From assembly GCA_964655005.1 (NCBI GenBank), contig CAZZKE010000012.1:1-55646 (forward strand): a stretch of DNA of 55,646 nucleotides, in the 5' to 3' direction. Below are positions 43,495 through 52,721 of this stretch, piece after piece (positions within the stretch are counted from its first letter, which is position 1; each line of letters opens with the position of its first letter). Both the position numbers and the translations under genes were made by a program. The notes below the pieces were generated by a model. The model searched no databases, was not told where the DNA came from, and saw only the letters and a list, made by a program, of their open reading frames with translations. Origin of the DNA: CAZZKE01 sp964655005. GTDB taxonomy: Bacteria; Pseudomonadota; Alphaproteobacteria; Rhodospirillales; JABHCV01.

Positions 43495-45530
43495 CCGGCA
43501 CCGTCGCCTTCGCGCCGCTTTTCGCCTGGCCGCTGCTGGCGGCGCTGGGAATAATCTTCGTCGCCCTGCTGGCGCTGTCCGTTTATGGCGGATCGTGGGC
43601 GGGCGCCGCCTGGCGCGCCGCCGTAGCCAGCCTGTTGATGGTGGCCTTGTTCAACCCGCGAGTGGTCGAGCAAAGCCTTGAACGGCTTGATGATATCGCC
43701 GTCATCATGGTCGATGAATCGGCCAGCCAGAACCTGGCGCCGCGTCCCCGCCAGACCGAAGAAGCCCTGGCCGGGCTGAAGGAAATACTGGCGGGGCGGG
43801 ATAACCTTGAGGTCCGGGTCGTCCGGGTCGGCGGCGGCAAAGACGGCACCCGGCTGATAACGGCGCTGGAAAAGACCCTGGCCGATGTTCCAGCGGGCCG
43901 TCTCGCCGGTTCCATATTGATAACGGACGGACAGGTTCACGATGTCGGGAAGTTCCGGTCCCGTTCCGGGGCCCCGGTGCATGTCCTGCTGAGCGGCCGG
44001 CGGCAGGAACTCGACCGCCGCCTGATTTCCGTGCAGGCCCCCGGATACGGCCTGGTCGGCAAGGACATAAGCCTGACCTACCGGATCGAGGACAAAGGCC
44101 GGGTCGGGGCCGGCGGGCCGGCGCGGGTGCGGCTGCGCGTTGACGGCGAACTCAAGGAAACATTCGACGCCGCCGTAGGCCCGGAACACACTTTCAAGAT
44201 TACCCTGGATCATGCCGGGCCCAACGTCATCGAACTTGAAGTCGAGGCCCTGGACGGCGAGTTGTCGACGCGAAATAATATTGTCGTCACTACCGTCAAC
44301 GGCGTTCGTGACCGTTTGAAGGTATTGTTGATTTCCGGTATGCCCCATGCCGGCGAGCGGACCTGGCGTAACCTGCTTAAATCCGATCCGTCGGTCGATC
44401 TTGTCCACTTCACCATCTTGCGTCCGCCGGAAATTAATGACCCGACGCCGATCAACGAACTGGCCCTGATAATGTTCCCGACCCAGGAACTGTTCGAGGA
44501 AAAACTCGATGATTTCGACCTGATAGTATTCGACCGCTATGTCGACCGGGGGATTCTGCCAACGGTTTACTATCGCAATATCGAGGCCTACCTGCGTGGC
44601 GGTGGCGCTATCCTGTTCGTCGACGGGCCGGAATATTCGACCGTGTTAAGCATGTTCAGCTCATCGCTCGGCGACGTCATGCCGCTGGAGCCTCTCGGCG
44701 GCGTTATCGAACGGGGTTTCCGGCCACGGGTTACCGATATCGGCCGCCGCCACCCGGTGACCAGCGGACTGGCCGGCGACCGCTGGGGGCGCTGGTTCCG
44801 TCAGGTTTCGGTGCGGGCGCGTTCCGGCCAGGTCCTGATGACCGGTGCCGGCGAGATTCCGTTGCTGGCGCTCGACCGTGTCGGCGAAGGCCGTGTCGCC
44901 CAGATATCGAGCGACCATATCTGGCTGTGGGCGCGCGGTTTCGAAGGTGGCGGACCCTACGGTGAACTGGTCCGCCGTCTGGCCCACTGGCTGATGAAGG
45001 AACCGGAACTGGAAGAAGAACGCCTGTCGGCCAGGGTCGAGGATGCAATTTTACGAATCGAACGGCGTAGCCTGGATGCGACCCCGGTTGAAGTCACCGT
45101 CAGCGCCCCGTCGGGGGCGGCCTGGAATGTCCTTCTGAAATCCGGCAAGGCGAATAACGGTACCGCGACGGCGAGGCTGGATGTCCGCGAAACGGGTTTG
45201 TATCGCATCGATGACGGCGCCAAAATAGCCTTCGCCGCGTCCGGTCCGGCCAATCCGAAAGAAGTCCGGGACTTGCGATCCAGCGCCGCCCCGTTGCGGC
45301 CTTTGGTCGACGCCACCGGCGGCGGCCTGTTCCGGCTGGAAGACGGCTTGCCCGATGTCCGTTTTATCCGGCCAGGCCGCCAGGGTGCCGGCGAAAACTG
45401 GCTTGGCCTGATTGAAAACAACGCCAGCGCGATCATCGGGGCGACCGAAAAACCGCTGCTGCCGGGCCTGGCGATGCTGATGCTGGTATTGGCCGGCCTG
45501 GGCGCCGCCTGGTGGCTGGAAGGGCGTTGA
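43491..45530 (+). CDS. Large membrane protein with VWA-like and amidotransferase-like regions
   Basis: A 679-residue protein with two N-terminal TM segments (LLAALGIIFVALLALSVYGG and WRAAVASLLMVALFNP) and one near the C-terminus (LLPGLAMLMLVLAGLGAAWW). VIMVDESASQN (about 70) resembles a VWA MIDAS start. A Rossmann-like class I glutamine amidotransferase-like region follows around YLRGGGAILFVDGPEYS. It is the last coupled member of the moxR operon and resembles the BatB/BatD-side partners seen with DUF4159 proteins. Catalytic activity is doubtful because I see no cysteine triad. Confidence 0.8.
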   Translation: MTGTVAFAPLFAWPLLAALGIIFVALLALSVYGGSWAGAAWRAAVASLLMVALFNPRVVEQSLERLDDIAVIMVDESASQNLAPRPRQTEEALAGLKEILAGRDNLEVRVVRVGGGKDGTRLITALEKTLADVPAGRLAGSILITDGQVHDVGKFRSRSGAPVHVLLSGRRQELDRRLISVQAPGYGLVGKDISLTYRIEDKGRVGAGGPARVRLRVDGELKETFDAAVGPEHTFKITLDHAGPNVIELEVEALDGELSTRNNIVVTTVNGVRDRLKVLLISGMPHAGERTWRNLLKSDPSVDLVHFTILRPPEINDPTPINELALIMFPTQELFEEKLDDFDLIVFDRYVDRGILPTVYYRNIEAYLRGGGAILFVDGPEYSTVLSMFSSSLGDVMPLEPLGGVIERGFRPRVTDIGRRHPVTSGLAGDRWGRWFRQVSVRARSGQVLMTGAGEIPLLALDRVGEGRVAQISSDHIWLWARGFEGGGPYGELVRRLAHWLMKEPELEEERLSARVEDAILRIERRSLDATPVEVTVSAPSGAAWNVLLKSGKANNGTATARLDVRETGLYRIDDGAKIAFAASGPANPKEVRDLRSSAAPLRPLVDATGGGLFRLEDGLPDVRFIRPGRQGAGENWLGLIENNASAIIGATEKPLLPGLAMLMLVLAGLGAAWWLEGR

Positions 45531-45629
45531 ACTGTGACGATCTCTATGAGTCATTCTTTCTGCAACTTGGTATTAGTGACAGTGCCGCCGGTTTCCGTTT
45601 AGACTGACCATGGAGCTAGATAAACGACC

Positions 45630-46004
45630 ATGCCTTTTGTAAAACGCGACGCCGACGGACATATCATCGCCGCCTATGCGGTGGCTGGAAAGCCCGGCAT
45701 GGAACTGGTCGACAGCTCCGACCCGCAGTTGATCGATTTCATGTACGATGGCAGCCAGGATGCAACGAACAAGAAGGGCATGCTGGAATCCGACCTGGGC
45801 CTGGCCCGGGTACTCGAAGACCTGATCGATTTGCTGATCGAGAAAGGCACCTTTCGCTTCACCGATCTACCCGAAGCGGCGCAGAGGAAGCTGCTGTCCA
45901 GACGCGGCCTGCGCAAGGAATTCGCCTATATGGAAACCCTTTTTTCGGCTGAAGACGAAGAGTACTCGGGCGATTACATCGACGATGGCGAAGGATTTCT
46001 TTAG
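45630..46004 (+). CDS. Small conserved protein of unknown function
   Basis: A 124-residue acidic cytoplasmic protein beginning MPFVKRDADGHIIAAYAVA. The opening resembles short proteobacterial proteins annotated as tryptophan synthase beta chain-like, a label that carries no proven function. The centre is helical (LGLARVLEDLIDLLIEKGTF, then FTDLPEAAQRKLLSRR) and the tail is Asp/Glu-rich. It lies 99 bases after the moxR operon and is convergent with gcvPB. Confidence 0.7.
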   Translation: MPFVKRDADGHIIAAYAVAGKPGMELVDSSDPQLIDFMYDGSQDATNKKGMLESDLGLARVLEDLIDLLIEKGTFRFTDLPEAAQRKLLSRRGLRKEFAYMETLFSAEDEEYSGDYIDDGEGFL

Positions 46005-46026
46005 TAAGTACGGATTCCGCCGGCGA

Positions 46027-47544
46027 TCATTCCGCCGCCTGCGCCCGGTCCTCCGGCGCCGTCCAGCGCAGGACCGGATTTCTGGCTGCCGTGGCTTCGT
46101 CCAGTCGCCGCCACGGGGTCAGGCGGGGGGCCTGAAGGAAGTGCTCGGCATTGCCTGATTTGGCCTTTTTCGTCAGACCTTTCAGGGTCGCTATATACTG
46201 ATCCAGCGTCTCCTTGCTTTCCGATTCCGTCGGTTCCATAAGCAACGCCCCGTGCACCACCAGCGGGAAGTACATGGTCATCGGATGGAATCCCTCGTCG
46301 ATCATCGCCTTGGCGAAATCCAGGGTCGAAACTCCGGTGTCTTTCAGGAAACTGTCGTCGAACAGGCACTCGTGCATGCACGGGCCGTCGAACGAAGGGC
46401 TCAGGGTGTCTTTCAGTTCGGCCAGCAGGTAGTTGGCGTTAACGACGGCGTCGGCGCTGGCCTGGGCCAGACCGTCCGAACCATGGCTCATCATATAGGC
46501 CAGCGCCCGGATGAACATCCCCATCTGGCCGTGAAAACCCTTCAGCCGCCCGAACGATTTTTCCGCTGCGCCGTGCCGGTGTTCGACCAGATCGAAGCCG
46601 TCATCGCCATGCACGACGAAGGGAACCGGCGCATAGGGTGCCAGCGGTTCGCTCAGGACCACCGGCCCGGCCCCCGGCCCGCCGCCGCCGTGCGGCGTGG
46701 AAAAGGTCTTGTGCAGGTTAATGTGCATACAGTCCACGCCCAGATCGCCGGGCCTGACATTGCCCATGATGGCGTTCAGGTTGGCCCCGTCGCAGTAGAA
46801 AAAAGCGCCGGCTTCGTGAACCGCGGCGGCGATGCGGATAATATCGTTTTCGAAAAGGCCGCAGGTGTTGGGATTGGTCAGCATGATTGCCGCGACGTCG
46901 TCGTCAAGTTTTTCCATCAGGGTCTCGAAATCAACCCGGCCGCGATCATTGGCCGGGATGGAATCGACGGCGTAGCCGCAGGCCGCCGCCGTAGCCGGAT
47001 TGGTGCCGTGCGCCGATTCCGGCACCAGCACCCGCTTGCGGACATCGCCCCGGTCGGCCAGGGCGGTGCGAATGGCCATCATGCCGCATAATTCACCCTG
47101 GGCGCCGGCGGCGGGTGACATGGCGATGGCGGGCATTCCGGTAATTGTTTTCAGCCAATGGGCGCAAGTATCGATCAGTTCCAGCGCCCCCTGCACGGTC
47201 GATATCGGCTGCATCGGGTGCAGGTTGGCGAAGCCCGGCAGCCGGGCCAGTTTTTCATTAATCCGGGGATTATGCTTCATGGTGCAGGAACCCAGCGGGT
47301 AGAAGCCCGAATCGATACCGTAGTTTTTCTGGCTGATCCGGGTGTAGTGACGCACCACCTGCGGTTCCGACAAATCCGGCAGGCCAATCGGCCCGCGGCG
47401 GTCAATGCCGCCCAGGCGGCTCCCGGTATTTGCCGGTTCGGCAAGATCGACGCCCAGGCGCCCCGGCCGGCCCTGTTCGAATATCAACGGTTCTTCCAGT
47501 TGCAGGCCCCGGTTTCCGCTTATGGTCTTGATCGGGTCGGCCAT
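46027..47544 (-). CDS. gcvPB: Glycine dehydrogenase (decarboxylating) subunit 2
   Basis: The PLP-binding half of the split P-protein, which decarboxylates glycine and passes aminomethyl to the lipoyl H-protein. It has 505 residues from the ATG at 47544. The PLP lysine is in DCMHINLHKTFSTPHGGGGP, preceded by the SAHGTNPATAAACGY and TNPNTCGLFE segments. It overlaps the gcvPA stop by one base (TAATG). The C-terminal end lies 22 bases from the small convergent gene. Confidence 0.97.
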   Translation of the reverse strand: MADPIKTISGNRGLQLEEPLIFEQGRPGRLGVDLAEPANTGSRLGGIDRRGPIGLPDLSEPQVVRHYTRISQKNYGIDSGFYPLGSCTMKHNPRINEKLARLPGFANLHPMQPISTVQGALELIDTCAHWLKTITGMPAIAMSPAAGAQGELCGMMAIRTALADRGDVRKRVLVPESAHGTNPATAAACGYAVDSIPANDRGRVDFETLMEKLDDDVAAIMLTNPNTCGLFENDIIRIAAAVHEAGAFFYCDGANLNAIMGNVRPGDLGVDCMHINLHKTFSTPHGGGGPGAGPVVLSEPLAPYAPVPFVVHGDDGFDLVEHRHGAAEKSFGRLKGFHGQMGMFIRALAYMMSHGSDGLAQASADAVVNANYLLAELKDTLSPSFDGPCMHECLFDDSFLKDTGVSTLDFAKAMIDEGFHPMTMYFPLVVHGALLMEPTESESKETLDQYIATLKGLTKKAKSGNAEHFLQAPRLTPWRRLDEATAARNPVLRWTAPEDRAQAAE

Positions 47545-48887
47545 TACATTACCTCGCGCAGGGAATTTACCAGGGTATCCATATCGTCGTCGGTGACGCA
47601 TTCGGTCGCCGCCACCAGGGCCAGATCATCCATATCGTCCCGGTCGCCGTAGAGCCTTGAAACCGGGACGCCGCCAAGCACCCCTTTCGCCGCCAGTTCA
47701 TCGACTACCGTTGCCGCCGGTTTCGCCAGGCGGACGGTGAATTCATTGAAGAAGGTGTCGTTGAGCACTTCAACGCCGTCCACCGCGTCAAGCCGGTCGG
47801 CCAGGGCGCACGCTTTCGCGTGGTTGATGGCGGCCAGCCGCTTGAAGCCGCTCTCGCCGAGCAGGGTCATGTGGATGGAGAAAGCCAGCGCACATAATCC
47901 GGAATTGGTGCAGATATTGCTGGTCGCCTTCTGCCGCCGAATATGCTGTTCACGGGTCGACAGGGTCAGCACATAGCCGCGCTTGCCGTCCAAATCCGTG
48001 GTCTCGCCGCAAACCCGGCCCGGCATCTGGCGCAGGTGTTTGTGGCGGACGGCGAACAGCCCGACCGTCGGGCCGCCGTAGTTCAGGGCGTTGCCCAGGG
48101 ATTGGCCTTCGGCGGCGACGATATCGGCGCCCATGTCGCCGGGCGCGGTGATGGCGCCCAATGACAGCGCCTCGGTAACCACCACCACCAGCAGCGCCCC
48201 CGATGCGTGGCAGGCCTCGGCCAGTGGGGTCAGGTCGCGCACATGGCCGAAAAATCCGGGATTCTGAACCACCACACAGGCCGTTTCGTCATCGATGGCG
48301 GCGATCAGGTTCTCGTCGCCCCGCCAGTCCGGCGCCGACGGCTCCGGCGTCATGCCGTGGAAACCGGCGATGGTTATGGTGGTGTCCCGGTAATGGGGAT
48401 GCAGTCCGCCCGACAGGATGGCTTTCCTGCGTTTGGTAATGCGCCCGGCCATGTTTACCGCCTCGGCGCACGCGGTGGCCCCGTCGTACATCGAGGCGTT
48501 AGCCACTTCCATGCCGGTAATCAGCGCTACCTGGGTCTGGAATTCGAACAGATACTGCAATGTTCCCTGTGAAATTTCCGGCTGATAGGGGGTGTAGGCG
48601 GTAAGGAATTCGCCGCGCTGAATCATCGCATCTACGGTCGCCGGAAGATGATGGCGATAGGCCCCGGCGCCAAGGAATGACGGCGCTTCCGCCGTGTTCA
48701 GGTTGTTCGCCGCCAGCGCCGAAATGGCTCGCTCGACCTCCATTTCACCTTGATGGGACGGCAGGTCCACAGGGCCGGAAAGCAGGGCTTCCGGCGGTAC
48801 GTCCCGGTACAGGTCGTTTATTCCCTCGACGCCGATGGCGGCCAGCATCCGGCTGCGGTCGGCGTCGGTAAGCGGCAAGTAGCGCAT
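47544..48887 (-). CDS. gcvPA: Glycine dehydrogenase (decarboxylating) subunit 1
   Basis: The N-terminal-half subunit of split P-protein, 447 residues from the ATG at 48887 (MRYLPLTDADRSRMLAAIG); a TTG three codons upstream is the alternative. Family segments are FLGAGAYRHHLPATVDAMIQ, RGEFLTAYTPYQPEISQGTL and LSTREQHIRRQKATSNICTN. It forms a heterotetramer with gcvPB. It lies 12 bases after gcvH. Confidence 0.97.
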   Translation of the reverse strand: MRYLPLTDADRSRMLAAIGVEGINDLYRDVPPEALLSGPVDLPSHQGEMEVERAISALAANNLNTAEAPSFLGAGAYRHHLPATVDAMIQRGEFLTAYTPYQPEISQGTLQYLFEFQTQVALITGMEVANASMYDGATACAEAVNMAGRITKRRKAILSGGLHPHYRDTTITIAGFHGMTPEPSAPDWRGDENLIAAIDDETACVVVQNPGFFGHVRDLTPLAEACHASGALLVVVVTEALSLGAITAPGDMGADIVAAEGQSLGNALNYGGPTVGLFAVRHKHLRQMPGRVCGETTDLDGKRGYVLTLSTREQHIRRQKATSNICTNSGLCALAFSIHMTLLGESGFKRLAAINHAKACALADRLDAVDGVEVLNDTFFNEFTVRLAKPAATVVDELAAKGVLGGVPVSRLYGDRDDMDDLALVAATECVTDDDMDTLVNSLREVM

Positions 48888-48899
48888 GGTTGTCAAACC

Positions 48900-49274
48900 C
48901 TATTCCAGACCGGCCAGATAATCCTTGTAGGCGGCGGCGTCCATCATGTCATTCAGTTCGGAGGCGTCATCGACCGTCATCTTGAATATCCAGCCGGCCC
49001 CTTCGGCATCGCCGTTAATGGTCGCTGGTTGGTCTTCCAAAATCGGATTTCCCTCGGTCACCCGACCGCTTAGCGGGGCATATATCTCACTCGCCGCCTT
49101 GACCGATTCGACAACCGCCGCCTCGTCGCCTTTGGCCATATTCTTGCCGGCATCGGGGGTTTCGACGAAGACCACGTCACCCAGTTGCTCCTGGGCGTAG
49201 CTGGAAATTCCGACCGTGGCGACTTCACCATCAAGGGCGATCCATTCATGATCCTTGGTGTATTTTACCGACAT
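48900..49274 (-). CDS. gcvH: Glycine cleavage system H protein
   Basis: The lipoyl-carrying shuttle of the glycine cleavage complex, 124 residues. The lipoylated lysine is in VVESVKAASEIYAPLSG, and the N-terminal YTKDHEWI and C-terminal GWIFKM segments are standard. It lies 27 bases after gcvT and is the second gene of the riboswitch-controlled operon. Confidence 0.98.
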   Translation of the reverse strand: MSVKYTKDHEWIALDGEVATVGISSYAQEQLGDVVFVETPDAGKNMAKGDEAAVVESVKAASEIYAPLSGRVTEGNPILEDQPATINGDAEGAGWIFKMTVDDASELNDMMDAAAYKDYLAGLE

Positions 49275-49301
49275 TCTATAATTCCTTTATCTTGGGTTGG
49301 T

Positions 49302-50420
49302 TCAGCCTTTGAAATAGCGGTGCGGCGTGAACGGCATTTTTACAATTCTGGCCGGCAACGGTTTGCCCCGCACCGACAGGTCAATTTCGGTATCGATCCC
49401 GGCGAATTCGCTGGCCACATAGCCCATGGCGATCGGGCCGCCGACGGTCGGCCCGAAGCCGCCGCTGGTGACTTCGCCGATAATGGCGCCGTTCTTGTCC
49501 ATGATTTCGGTGTGGGCACGGGCCGGGGCCTTGCCAATGGGCCGGATGCCGACGCGCTTGCGCCGGGTGCCGTTTTCGATCTGGGCCTGAATAACGGCGG
49601 CGCCGGGAAACCCGCCGCCGACCCGGCGACGCTTGGAAATGGACCACAGCAGCCCGGCCTCGACGGGGCTGGTGGTTTGGTCTATATCGCTGCCGTACAG
49701 GCACAGCCCGGCCTCCAGGCGCAGAGAATCCCGCGCCCCCAAACCGACCGCCTCTATTTCCGGCTGATCGAGCAACATGCGGGCCAGCGGTTCGGCTTGA
49801 TCGGCGGCGACGGAAATTTCAAAGCCGTCTTCGCCGCTGTAGCCAGACCGCGAAACGATGGCCGGGATATCGCCGACTTGCAGGGTGCCCGATGTCATGA
49901 ACTGCAAGTGCCGGGCCGCCGGCGCCAGGCGCGACAGGGCTTCCGCCGCGGCCGGTCCCTGCACCGCCAGAAGGCCCCGGTCGGGCATTATTTCAAGGCT
50001 GTCGCCGTCGCCCAGATTGGCTTCGATGTGGGCGAAATCCTGCTCTTTACAAGCGGCGTTGACGATCAGAAACAAATGATCGCCGCGACGGGTCACCATC
50101 AGGTCATCGATGATGCCGCCTTGTTCGTTGGTCAGCATTGTGTAGCGAATCTGGCCGTCTTCCAGCACTTGCAGGTCGCCCGGCACGATGGCTTCCATAG
50201 CCGCCACCGGGTCGTCGCCGCGCACGGCGGCCTGGCCCATATGCGAGACATCGAACAATCCGGCCTGTTCGCGGGTGTGCTGGTGTTCGGCCAGGACGCC
50301 CTTGTACTGCACCGGCATTTCGTATCCCGCAAACGGCACCATCTTGCCGCCCAGTTCCCGGTGCAGGGCGTTCAGCGGCGTCCGTTTAAGGTCTTCTCTG
50401 GTAATCGAGGGATCGGTCAT
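49302..50420 (-). CDS. gcvT: Aminomethyltransferase (glycine cleavage T protein)
   Basis: T-protein transfers the one-carbon unit from the H-protein to tetrahydrofolate and releases ammonia. It has 372 residues from the ATG at 50420 with a GGAGAACC Shine-Dalgarno; upstream open frame runs back into the riboswitch and is not used. Motifs: GKMVPFAGYEMPVQY, FDVSHMGQ, SGYSGEDGFEI and LRLEAGLCLYGSD. It is the first gene of gcvT-H-PA-PB. Confidence 0.97.
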   Translation of the reverse strand: MTDPSITREDLKRTPLNALHRELGGKMVPFAGYEMPVQYKGVLAEHQHTREQAGLFDVSHMGQAAVRGDDPVAAMEAIVPGDLQVLEDGQIRYTMLTNEQGGIIDDLMVTRRGDHLFLIVNAACKEQDFAHIEANLGDGDSLEIMPDRGLLAVQGPAAAEALSRLAPAARHLQFMTSGTLQVGDIPAIVSRSGYSGEDGFEISVAADQAEPLARMLLDQPEIEAVGLGARDSLRLEAGLCLYGSDIDQTTSPVEAGLLWSISKRRRVGGGFPGAAVIQAQIENGTRRKRVGIRPIGKAPARAHTEIMDKNGAIIGEVTSGGFGPTVGGPIAMGYVASEFAGIDTEIDLSVRGKPLPARIVKMPFTPHRYFKG

Positions 50421-50477
50421 GTGGTTCTCCAACAGTCGTTTCCAGCGCGTCCGGCCAGCACATTTGGCCACTATTGC

Positions 50478-50716
50478 GCCCCCTCTGTCTATGAACCTGA
50501 AAGATTCCCCGGCCATCGCGTCTCGGCGATTACGGTTGCCGGATTACATCTTCGGTGAAGCGCCTCAAGGCCGCTAGACCCTTGGCGCCTGCTTTCCAGA
50601 GTCCCATCCCACGACGGTTCGGGTGCCTGAGAGTTTCCGGGGCGGTTGCTCCTTCGGCGCCGGACCCGTCCCGCCGGCGATTGTCGCCGCCCGGACCATC
50701 CGGTCTCTCCCGCAGT
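50478..50716 (-). promoter_or_regulatory. Tandem glycine riboswitch
   Basis: Two glycine aptamers lie in the leader of gcvT. The first (about 50616-50716) opens with GCGGGAGAGACC, then GCCGAAGGAGCAACCGCCCC and the closing CTCTCAGGCACC. The second (about 50478-50604) has GGACTCTGGAAAGCAGG, the core CACCGAAGATGTAATCCGGC, ATCTTTCAGG and GACAGAGGGG. This matches the established glycine riboswitch consensus, which turns glycine degradation on when glycine is high. The remaining 57 bases to the gcvT ATG contain a small GGCCA/TGGCC hairpin without a U-run, so control is probably translational. Confidence 0.93.
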
Positions 50717-50751
50717 GGTCAACTGAGTTAAACCTGCGTTTCTACGCCGCC

Positions 50752-50779
50752 ATATTATCGTTTCCGGGCGCAAGGTCAA
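50752..50779 (-). promoter_or_regulatory. Putative promoter of the gcv operon
   Basis: On the minus strand TTGACC (50774-50779), a 16-base spacer and TAATAT (50752-50757). It would start transcription near 50745, about 30 bases before the first aptamer. Position relative to the riboswitch supports the call. Confidence 0.55.
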
Positions 50780-50825
50780 CAACGGAAGCGGTGGCCATAT
50801 TTCGATATCAACGCCACCGCCCCGC

Positions 50826-51614
50826 TCACGCTACACTTTCTCCGAAAGCGGCATCAAGGGGCCGCACGGGGGCGACGTGCAAAGATCCATTGCTGCCGCG
50901 CAGCACTTCCGCCTCTATGTTGTAAACCCGACCGACCATCTCGCTGGTCAGCACCGCCGAACTCCGGTCATCGGCGATCAGGCGGCCGCTTTTCAGGAAC
51001 AGGATGCGCTCGGCGAACCGGGCCGCCAGGGAAACATCGTGCATAACCAAAAGCACCGTCATTTTCTCTTCGCGCGCCAATTCGCCCAGATCGTCGAGGA
51101 CCAGCATTTGCCGAAACAGGTCCAGTGCGCTGGTCGGTTCATCAAGCAGCAAAATCCGGGGCGCCCGGTACAATGCCTGGGCCAGACCCGCCAACTGGCG
51201 CTGCCCACCACTCAGGGTATCGAGTGTTCGTTGTCCCAGATGTTCTATTCTGAGACGCACCAGTTTGTCCGTGGCTTTGTGCAGATCTTCATCGGATATT
51301 CGCCAGCCGAGTTGTTCGTGGCGTCCCAGCAACACGGCTTCAAGAACGGTCAAGCCGGTTCTTGCCAGCCCATCCTGGGGCAGATACGCTACCCTGGCCC
51401 GGGGATCATATTGATCCCGCTTGCCCGCGCTCTTTATGATTACCCGGCCCGAGCCGCCAACAAGGCCGGCGACGGCCTTCAACAGGGTTGATTTTCCGGC
51501 ACCGTTCGGCCCCAGAACGGCGGCCGTCTCGCCCGGTTCAAGGGTAAAATTGATATTTTGCAGGACTGACGCGGCGCCATAGCGCACCGACAGGTTACAC
51601 ACATCAAGCTTCAT
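50826..51614 (-). CDS. ABC importer ATP-binding protein (FepC/BtuD type)
   Basis: The nucleotide-binding subunit of an iron-complex/cobalamin-type importer, 262 residues. Walker A is GPNGAGKST, the signature LSGGQRQLAGLAQAL, Walker B RILLLDEPTSALD, and the switch is MHDVSLAARFAER. Its start overlaps the permease stop as ATGA. It is the last gene of a three-gene importer unit (binding protein, permease, ATPase). Confidence 0.92.
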   Translation of the reverse strand: MKLDVCNLSVRYGAASVLQNINFTLEPGETAAVLGPNGAGKSTLLKAVAGLVGGSGRVIIKSAGKRDQYDPRARVAYLPQDGLARTGLTVLEAVLLGRHEQLGWRISDEDLHKATDKLVRLRIEHLGQRTLDTLSGGQRQLAGLAQALYRAPRILLLDEPTSALDLFRQMLVLDDLGELAREEKMTVLLVMHDVSLAARFAERILFLKSGRLIADDRSSAVLTSEMVGRVYNIEAEVLRGSNGSLHVAPVRPLDAAFGESVA

Positions 51615-52660
51615 GTCAGGCTCCTTTTGTTACGCAGGATCAACAGGAAAAGGAAGGGAACGCCGATCACGGCGGTGACGATGCCAATCGGTATCATCGC
51701 GCCCGGCGAAAGCATTTTGGACAGGATCGAGGCGCCGACCATGATGAAAATTCCGCAGAGAGCCGAAAGCGGGATGAGGAAACGTTGATCGTCACCGACC
51801 ATGCCCCGGGCTATATGCGGCGCCACCAGGCCGATAAAACCGATAGTGCCGACAAAGGACACGGCGCCGGCCGTCAGCACCGAAATCAACACCAGCATGC
51901 GTAAACGCAGCCGTTCTACCGGCAATCCCAGGCTGCGGGCGTTTTCGTCTCCCATGCCAAGCGCCGTCAGTTTCCAGGCGTCGCGAATCAGCAAGGGCAG
52001 AACCGCCGCCAGAATGCCGCCGCTAACCATGAACGAAGTCCAGTTGGCCTTAAGCAGGCTGCCGAACAACCAGAAAACAATTTCCTGAAGGACTTCCGGC
52101 GACGCCATGTATTGAATAAGGGATTGCAGGGACTGGAACAGGAACAGCATGGCGATTCCCGCCAGTACCAGCACGTTGGGCGAAACTCCACGGGCCTTGC
52201 CTATGGCCAACACCCCAAGACTGGCCGACAGGGCGCTGACGAAGGCCGCCAACGGAACGCTCGCCCAGCCCAGAAACGGTATACTGATGCCGAAAAGGAT
52301 GGTCACGGCGGCGCCGAACCCGGCGGCGGCGGATATGCCCAGTGTATAAGGACTGGCCAGGGGATTGCCCAGAATTGTCTGCATCTCGACTCCGGCTATG
52401 GCCAGCGAGGCGCCGACGACGACCGCCGTCAGGGTCATCGGCAGCCGGATGTCCCAGATAATCACCAACATCGTGCTGCCCTGGAAAGCGCCGGGGCGGC
52501 TTAGTACGGACCATACATCCGCAATAGGCAGGAACGATGGGCCGGTGGCGATGTCGGCGAGGATGATGAAAAACACCATGATCAGGCCGCCGCAAAGCGC
52601 CATTACGCGCCGCCATTGGGCCCGCCGATAGCTTTCTACGGTAATACTTGATGAGGCCAT
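51611..52660 (-). CDS. ABC importer permease (FecCD/BtuC type)
   Basis: A 349-residue permease of the FecCD family with about ten TM helices. Family segments include WDIRLPMTLTAVVVGASLAI, GVEMQTILGNPLASPYTLGI, SAAAGFGAA and VGTIGFIGLVAPHIARGMVG with the DDQRFLIPLSAL continuation. The N-terminus (MASSSITVESYRRAQWRRV) is cytoplasmic. It is preceded by a strong hairpin and lacks an obvious Shine-Dalgarno, so its translation may be lower than that of the binding protein. Confidence 0.92.
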   Translation of the reverse strand: MASSSITVESYRRAQWRRVMALCGGLIMVFFIILADIATGPSFLPIADVWSVLSRPGAFQGSTMLVIIWDIRLPMTLTAVVVGASLAIAGVEMQTILGNPLASPYTLGISAAAGFGAAVTILFGISIPFLGWASVPLAAFVSALSASLGVLAIGKARGVSPNVLVLAGIAMLFLFQSLQSLIQYMASPEVLQEIVFWLFGSLLKANWTSFMVSGGILAAVLPLLIRDAWKLTALGMGDENARSLGLPVERLRLRMLVLISVLTAGAVSFVGTIGFIGLVAPHIARGMVGDDQRFLIPLSALCGIFIMVGASILSKMLSPGAMIPIGIVTAVIGVPFLFLLILRNKRSLT

Positions 52661-52679
52661 GCGTTGTTATCCGGAAAGG

Positions 52680-52721
52680 GGCCGGAGAAGGGGAGAAGGA
52701 ATGTAACGGCCTTCTCCGGCC
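52680..52721 (-). promoter_or_regulatory. 12-bp-stem hairpin between binding protein and permease
   Basis: GGCCGGAGAAGG (52680-52691) pairs perfectly with CCTTCTCCGGCC (52710-52721) around an 18-base loop. It lies between the binding-protein stop (52738) and the permease start (52660). There is no T-run on the minus strand, so it is more likely a 3'-end protecting or processing element than a full terminator. Confidence 0.7.

Noticed and set aside
49185..50558. 457-codon plus-strand frame over gcvT and part of its leader
   Set aside because: Antisense to a complete gcvT and running into the riboswitch; no recognisable domain.
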